A stretch of 6,033 nucleotides of DNA. Source: Balneolaceae bacterium. GTDB taxonomy: Bacteria; Bacteroidota; Rhodothermia; Balneolales; Balneolaceae. Shown piece by piece: positions 4,870 to 6,033 of this stretch. Every line of letters starts with the position of its first letter. The first letter of the stretch is position 1. The notes beneath the pieces are model-generated. The model was given only the letters and a program-made list of their open reading frames with translations. It made no database searches and had not been told where the DNA came from. The stretch is taken from assembly GCA_021767245.1 (NCBI GenBank), contig JAASTO010000164.1:1-6033 (forward strand), read 5' to 3'. The position numbers were made by a program, and so were the translations under genes.

Positions 4870-6033
4870 TCAGGCACCCATCTTCTCCCACATGCGGGCA
4901 AATTTTTCATACTCGTCAGCCTTCTCGGTCTTCCCTGCCTTTTTATACGCTTCTGCCACCATTTTTGTGGCTGCTGCAAGATCTTTGTAATCATTCCTGC
5001 TTGGGTTATCTGCCGATCCTTCCATAACCGGCACTACGATATTAGTCAGTTTTAAAAGGCTGTCGGGGTCTTCATTTACCGAATGATTTTCCATAAATAA
5101 CAATGGCCAGAATCGCGGTTTCCCGTACAATTTTTCTGATATCACCCAGTACCATTCTCCCTGCTGAACCTCATATCTTTTATTTACTGATCGTTCCTCA
5201 TCTGTATCTGAAACCTGATTGGACGGTTCATCAGCGGACACCTCTTCAGAAACTGGATTTTCTTCTGCTTCAGCGGGTCTGATATTCTGTTCGCTTTGTT
5301 GTGCTCTGAGCCTTTCTGTTTGCCGGGTCAAGGCTTTGATCCGTTTTTCGAGCTCATCGGCTTCACTCTTAATCGATTCATAGGTTCTTAATGATGCCTT
5401 CTGCCCAACTTCACTACCCTGAGCAACAGCGCCGGCCTGAATATTGTTTTGTGAACCGTTTATTGCCTGCCTTTTCTCACCCGAACCGTTATCCACCAGG
5501 AGCCAAACGGTAGTGATGGCAATGACCGTCAGCATTAATACGGCCAGTATCGATAGTACATTGGTATAGTTGCGCTCACTCCCATCAGGTGCATCTGAGT
5601 CGGTCACTGCATGCTCAGGTTCCACATCCTCTTCAGCTTCATCTGACTCGATATCATCTTCAGGCTCTGTTTTAACGGTATTGTTATCTCCCTCAGTTTG
5701 CTCACGTGTATCCTCTTCGACCTCATTCTCTATCTGATCGTCCGATTTCTCATCATCTTCCGATGCTTCCTCTTTTGCATTCGGATTGGTTGAAATCGCG
5801 AACACGTCATCTGCCTGTTCCTCTTCAGGATTCTCAGGTTCTGTAGTTTCATTAAGCTCAGGATCCTGAGTTAGATCCGTGGTACTTTCATCGGTCTGCT
5901 TCGCCTCTTCTTCTTCATTGATCAGCTCACTTTCCAGGTGACCATATTTTGCATTCACATTCTCACGAAGTGATTTATATGGAGAAAAAGAAACCCGTTT
6001 ATGAGCCGGAATAACGATGGGATCGCCTGTCTG
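4870..6033 (-). CDS. HU-like domain end - acidic linker - membrane helix - coiled coil - LysM protein (5' end outside window)
   Basis: The frame is open from the right edge (6033) to TGA at 4872-4870, 387 codons without a start that must be used. A GTG at 5958-5956 exists, but the 25 codons before it read GDPIVIPAHKRVSFSPYKSL-REN. That matches the C-terminal strand and 'IPAh-x-x-V-x-F-x-P' end of HU/IHF DNA-binding domains, so the true start lies outside. Numbering from that GTG codon, residues about 14-128 are a very acidic, low-complexity linker. One membrane helix follows at about 132-155 (LSILAVLMLTVIAITTVWLLV), then a coiled coil at about 189-224. A LysM-type domain spans about 262-311 (YEVQQGEWYWVISEKLYG, FWPLLFMEN, LTNIVVP), and the chain ends in a helical tail. 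Inferred topology is DNA-binding part in the cytoplasm and LysM in the periplasm on peptidoglycan. The full HU fold is not visible. Confidence 0.75.
   Translation of the reverse strand, partial: QTGDPIVIPAHKRVSFSPYKSLRENVNAKYGHLESELINEEEEAKQTDESTTDLTQDPELNETTEPENPEEEQADDVFAISTNPNAKEEASEDDEKSDDQIENEVEEDTREQTEGDNNTVKTEPEDDIESDEAEEDVEPEHAVTDSDAPDGSERNYTNVLSILAVLMLTVIAITTVWLLVDNGSGEKRQAINGSQNNIQAGAVAQGSEVGQKASLRTYESIKSEADELEKRIKALTRQTERLRAQQSEQNIRPAEAEENPVSEEVSADEPSNQVSDTDEERSVNKRYEVQQGEWYWVISEKLYGKPRFWPLLFMENHSVNEDPDSLLKLTNIVVPVMEGSADNPSRNDYKDLAAATKMVAEAYKKAGKTEKADEYEKFARMWEKMGA

Overview
The window looks like a chromosomal stretch from a Gram-negative bacterium of the Bacteroidota/Balneolota side of the FCB group. 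Three things suggest this: moderate GC by eye (roughly 40-52% in the genes sampled), almost no Shine-Dalgarno sequences before the start codons, and protein types common there (beta-propeller fragment, DUF2975 plus small XRE regulator, an HU-type protein with a membrane anchor and a wall-binding domain). The assignment is an inference from style; no marker gene is present.

Layout, left to right. (1) 1-483: the end of a probable beta-propeller protein that enters from outside the window. (2) 512-612: a 101-bp palindromic repeat, followed by an AT-rich intergenic stretch with a perfect 12-bp-arm dyad (708-736). (3) 797-1641: a two-gene operon of a DUF2975 four-helix membrane protein and a 69-residue XRE-family regulator. 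(4) 1656-1756: a second copy of the 101-bp repeat in the same orientation, so the two copies bracket the membrane protein/regulator pair, then an unrelated perfect 12-bp hairpin (1769-1796). (5) 1893-2609: radC. (6) 2607-3097: the whole space between radC and the next gene is one large imperfect inverted repeat with palindromic subunits. (7) 3132-3674: gamma-class carbonic anhydrase-like hexapeptide protein. (8) 3729-4865: hemW, the radical-SAM heme chaperone. (9) 4870-6033, minus strand: a protein that runs off the right edge. Its visible start matches the C-terminal end of an HU/IHF DNA-binding domain. It then continues through a long acidic linker, one membrane helix, a coiled coil and a LysM domain.

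Most genes are ordinary housekeeping or maintenance genes and do not form one pathway. The two most interesting items are the HU-to-LysM fusion, which by its architecture could tie DNA to the cell envelope, and the dense set of palindromic intergenic repeats (at least three unrelated families), which sit immediately 3' of stop codons and resemble REP/REPIN or MITE-type elements.
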